Source of the DNA: SKLM01 sp964390305
GTDB lineage: Bacteria > Chloroflexota > Anaerolineae > B4-G1
Assembly (NCBI GenBank): GCA_964390305.1
Contig: CAYMHT010000059.1
Location: 1-15,837, forward strand
Length of the DNA: 15,837 bases
Reading direction: 5' to 3'
In this document: positions 13,613 through 15,837 of the stretch, in pieces
Layout of the letters: every line of letters begins with the position of its first letter
Position numbering within the stretch: the stretch's first letter is position 1
The notes under the pieces: model-generated
Told to the model about the DNA's origin: nothing
Database searches by the model: none
What the model saw: the letters and a program-made list of their open reading frames with translations, nothing else
Translations under genes and position numbers: made by a program

Positions 13613-14368
13613 ATGTCCGGTCACAGCCACTGGGCTAATATCAAGCACCAAAAGAAGAAGGAAGACCGCCGACGGGCCAAGCTCTTCACCAAGTTGGTCC
13701 GTGAGATCACCGTAGCAGCGCGACAGGGCGGCGGCGATCCGGAGTTCAACATTCAGCTGCGTCTGGCTATTGACAAAGCCAAGGACGCAAATATGCCCAA
13801 GGAGAACATCGAGCGTGCCATCAAGCGTGGCACCGGTGAACTCGAGGGCGCGGACTTGGAAGAGATCGTCTACGAAGGATATGCCTCAAATGGTATCGCC
13901 CTGCTAGTGCACACTGTCACGGACAATAGAAATCGGACGGCGTCCGATCTCCGCAGCGCTTTCTCGGCGAATGGGGGGAGCCTTGCCGAGGCTGGCGCCG
14001 TCCAATGGCAGTTCGAGCGGAAAGGGTACGTCGCTGTCAGCTCTCAGGCTGTGGACCAGGAAGAGGTCTTCGATATCGTCGTAGAAGCAGGCGCCGAGGA
14101 CGTCGAGTTTGGCGATGACCTGATCGAGATCTACGTCAACCCGAGCCGCTTCGCTGCAGTGCAGGAAGCTTTGGACGCCGCTGGTATCCCCACCAAGGCG
14201 GCTCGACTGACAATGGTGCCTAAGGGCACCGTGAGACTTGATGAAAAGGAAACACTTCGTGTGATGCGCGTCATCGACACCCTCGAGGACCTGGATGACG
14301 TTCAGGAGGTTCATTGTAACCTGGAGATCGCCGATGACGTCATCGCCAAGTATGAAGGAGACATCTAA
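13613..14368 (+). CDS. yebC: YebC/PmpR (TACO1) family protein
   Basis: The 251-residue protein is a standard YebC: the N-terminal signature SGHSHWANIKHQKKKED (residues 2-18), GGGDPEFNIQLRLAIDKAKDANMPKENIERAIKRGTGE, then YEGYASNGIALLVHTVTDNRNRTASDLRSAF and GGSLAEAGAVQWQFERKG. The family was long annotated as transcriptional regulators. More recent work on TACO1 and bacterial YebC assigns a role in translation elongation through difficult, proline-rich stretches. ATG 13613 follows a G-rich stretch (GGGGGGTGTGAGG). It is the first gene of a run with ruvC, which it overlaps by 17 bp, and ruvA. This linkage to ruvC is common in bacteria and mainly helps operon assignment. Confidence 0.97.
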   Translation: MSGHSHWANIKHQKKKEDRRRAKLFTKLVREITVAARQGGGDPEFNIQLRLAIDKAKDANMPKENIERAIKRGTGELEGADLEEIVYEGYASNGIALLVHTVTDNRNRTASDLRSAFSANGGSLAEAGAVQWQFERKGYVAVSSQAVDQEEVFDIVVEAGAEDVEFGDDLIEIYVNPSRFAAVQEALDAAGIPTKAARLTMVPKGTVRLDEKETLRVMRVIDTLEDLDDVQEVHCNLEIADDVIAKYEGDI

Positions 14369-14906
14369 CATCACGACCGAGGCAGCGGCGGACAGCGCCC
14401 GACGGGTGCTCGGCATCGACCCCGGCACGGCTACCACTGGCTATGGCATTCTGGAGCAGACCGGCGGCCAGCTCAGAGCGCTGGCCAGCGGGGTCATTCG
14501 GACCGGGGCCGATCAGCCCATGCCCACCCGTCTGCAGGAGATCCACCGCGCCGTCAAACAGCTCGCAGAGGAGTACCGGCCCAGCGAGGCCGCCGTGGAG
14601 GAGCTTTTCTTCAGCAACAACGTCCGTACAGCGATGAGCGTCGGTCAGGCTCGGGGCGTGGCGTTGCTCGCTCTGGCGGATGCTGGCCTTCCGGTGAGCG
14701 AGTATACCCCCCTCGCGATCAAGCAGGCGGTCACCGGATACGGCAGCGCGGACAAGACGCAGATGCAGGAGATGGTGAGGATGCTGCTCGGTCTCAGCGA
14801 ACCACCCCGCCCCGACGACGCCGCCGATGCCTTGGCCGTCGCCATCTGTCATCTCCATTCCAGCCGCCTCAAGACACTGTCAGAGCTGGCCCGTAACCCC
14901 CAATGA
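14352..14906 (+). CDS. ruvC: Holliday junction endonuclease RuvC
   Basis: The product (184 residues from ATG 14352) has the RNase H-fold resolvase motifs: VLGIDPGTATTGYG (first catalytic Asp), AAVEELFFSNN (catalytic Glu), AVTGYGSADKTQMQEMV for DNA contact, and RPDDAADALAVAICH (two C-terminal acidic residues). RuvC cuts Holliday junctions presented by RuvAB. The start is uncertain. ATG 14352 overlaps the end of yebC by 17 bp and adds an unconserved 18-residue N-terminus. GTG 14406 would begin directly at VLGIDPG, the usual family start, but lacks a ribosome-binding site. An AAGGAG lies just after ATG 14352, with no standard start at the right distance. The 3' end overlaps ruvA by ATGA. Confidence 0.93.
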   Translation: MKETSNITTEAAADSARRVLGIDPGTATTGYGILEQTGGQLRALASGVIRTGADQPMPTRLQEIHRAVKQLAEEYRPSEAAVEELFFSNNVRTAMSVGQARGVALLALADAGLPVSEYTPLAIKQAVTGYGSADKTQMQEMVRMLLGLSEPPRPDDAADALAVAICHLHSSRLKTLSELARNPQ

Positions 14907-15478
14907 TCTCGAAAATCAGCGGCGTGGTGTGGGAGACGGGCGACGGGTACGTGGTCATTCGCGCCGGCGGCGTGGGCTTTCAGGTCCATGTGCCATCTGA
15001 TGTCCTCGAGCAGGTCACCTCTGTGGAGCAGCCGGTGGAGCTGTTCACTCACTTCCACGTGCGCGAGAGTAGCCTCGCGCTCTACGGGTTCCTCACCAGG
15101 GAGAAGCGGGCCCTGTTCGAGCTCCTGCTCGGCATCTCCGGCGTGGGCCCGACAGTTGCTCTCTCGCTTCTGAGCACCATCTCACCCGATGCCCTCCGTC
15201 AGGCAGTCCTTCGCGACGAGCCCGCTCTGCTGACCCGCGTGCCCGGGATCGGTTCGAAGACGGCCAGGAAGATCATCTTCAACTTGAAGGACCAGGTGAT
15301 CCCCGCGGAGGGGAGGGCCACACCGTTGCTCACCGACGCCGACGCAGAGGTCATCTCCGCCCTCACGGAACTCGGCTTCAGCCTGGTTGAGGCGCAGTCG
15401 GCGCTGCAGGGCCTTCCCCGTGACGAGGAGTTGACCGTCGAGGAGCGGATCCGGCTGGCGCTCTCCTCTCTCGCCTGA
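14903..15478 (+). CDS. ruvA: Holliday junction branch migration protein RuvA
   Basis: The 191-residue protein is full-length RuvA: N-terminal OB fold (residues 1-62; MISKISGVVWETGDGYVVI, GVGFQVHVP), tandem helix-hairpin-helix domain II (LLGISGVGPTVALSLLS and LLTRVPGIGSKTARKII) that grips the junction, and the C-terminal domain III (about 143-190; DAEVISALTELGFSLVEAQSAL) that binds RuvB. The four-base ATGA overlap with ruvC points to translational coupling. ruvB is not within the window; the next gene downstream is different, at least at its start. Confidence 0.97.
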   Translation: MISKISGVVWETGDGYVVIRAGGVGFQVHVPSDVLEQVTSVEQPVELFTHFHVRESSLALYGFLTREKRALFELLLGISGVGPTVALSLLSTISPDALRQAVLRDEPALLTRVPGIGSKTARKIIFNLKDQVIPAEGRATPLLTDADAEVISALTELGFSLVEAQSALQGLPRDEELTVEERIRLALSSLA

Positions 15479-15557
15479 CCCTGTCCACCCATACCGTGCC
15501 CCCTGTCTGTCTTCGCACCCCCAGTGAGTCCCGGGCGATTCATAACGGATTCCTGGA

Positions 15558-15837
15558 ATGACGATGCCGCGCAAATCGATGAACCACCTTATAGGATGGT
15601 TGGAGCACGTCGCTAAACACTGGAAGCTGGCGTTGCTTCTGGTGGCGGTGCTCTTGATTTTCTCCATCGAGAGCCCCCCCCAGGCCAGCATGGAAGCTCG
15701 AGTCAACCGCGAGCTGGTGCACCTACGCTTCAACTTCGTCGGTTGGGAGATAAGCACCGTCTGGCAGAAGCTGGAGCATGGCCTCGTCTCTCCCCAGCAC
15801 TACGTGGCAGAGGAGGATCGGCACGACTTCCTCCTCG
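15558..15837 (+). CDS. Membrane-anchored protein of unknown function, 3' end beyond the window
   Basis: An open frame runs from ATG 15558 to the window edge without a stop (93 codons). The product starts with a short basic segment (TMPRKSMNHLIGWLEHVAKHW), then one hydrophobic span, about residues 23-35 (LALLLVAVLLIFS), then a charged, tryptophan-containing region (RVNRELVHLRFNFVGWEIS and TVWQKLEHGLVSPQHYV). This reads as a type II or signal-anchored protein. I do not recognise the family. Alternative in-frame starts are ATG 15564 and ATG 15579. It lies 79 bp after ruvA on the same strand with no terminator in between, so it may belong to the same transcript. Confidence 0.7.
   Translation, partial: MTMPRKSMNHLIGWLEHVAKHWKLALLLVAVLLIFSIESPPQASMEARVNRELVHLRFNFVGWEISTVWQKLEHGLVSPQHYVAEEDRHDFLL

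Noticed and set aside
1..15837. Mobile element, CRISPR array or defence island
   Set aside because: No transposase, integrase, cas gene, regularly spaced repeats or terminal inverted repeats were found on either strand; gene content is housekeeping.

Overview
The window looks like chromosomal housekeeping DNA from a GC-rich bacterium, most likely a Chloroflexota (Anaerolineae-type) or a relative. The grounds are inferential: the yebC-ruvC-ruvA order, a zinc-ribbon/cold-shock fusion protein, a short four-repeat S1 protein next to rpsU, a CdnL/CarD regulator, many starts with weak or no Shine-Dalgarno sequence, and use of TTG and GTG starts. I see no transposase, integrase, phage gene, CRISPR array or rRNA.

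Left arm (1-3743, all minus strand): a CarD/CdnL RNA polymerase-binding protein, and upstream of it a compact six-gene run read as TraR/DksA zinc-finger protein, ribosomal protein bS21 (TTG start), four-repeat S1 protein, zinc-ribbon plus cold-shock fusion, unrecognised 119-residue protein, and a stand-alone cold-shock protein. Nearly every gene here acts on RNA polymerase, the ribosome or RNA. A strong minus-strand promoter at 4079-4107 would give the cluster a leader of about 330 nt containing two perfect hairpins.

Middle (4377-8624): uvrC and a class I methyltransferase gene on the minus strand, each with a plausible promoter. Divergent from them is a complete tRNA-Asn unit with a consensus promoter and intrinsic terminator, followed by a membrane-anchored GH39-like glycoside hydrolase.

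Right of centre (8625-12677, plus): two ABC exporter half-transporters whose ATPase motifs are complementary (LDD plus LSGGQ in the first, LDE plus LSMGQ in the second). This is the signature of an asymmetric heterodimer. A 140-nt stretch ahead of the pair can fold into three successive helices and is the best candidate for an undescribed cis-acting RNA.

Right end (12797-15837): a fructose-6-phosphate aldolase-like protein (minus), then a plus-strand set of yebC, ruvC and ruvA with overlapping genes, and the start of a membrane protein cut by the window edge. ruvA and ruvC belong to Holliday-junction processing, and with uvrC they give the window a DNA-repair theme.

No clearly novel multi-gene defence or metabolic system is visible. 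The points most worth following are the structured leader before the ABC pair, the transcription/translation-factor cluster with its leader and its unknown 119-residue protein, and the CarD protein with His in place of the usual DNA-contacting Trp.
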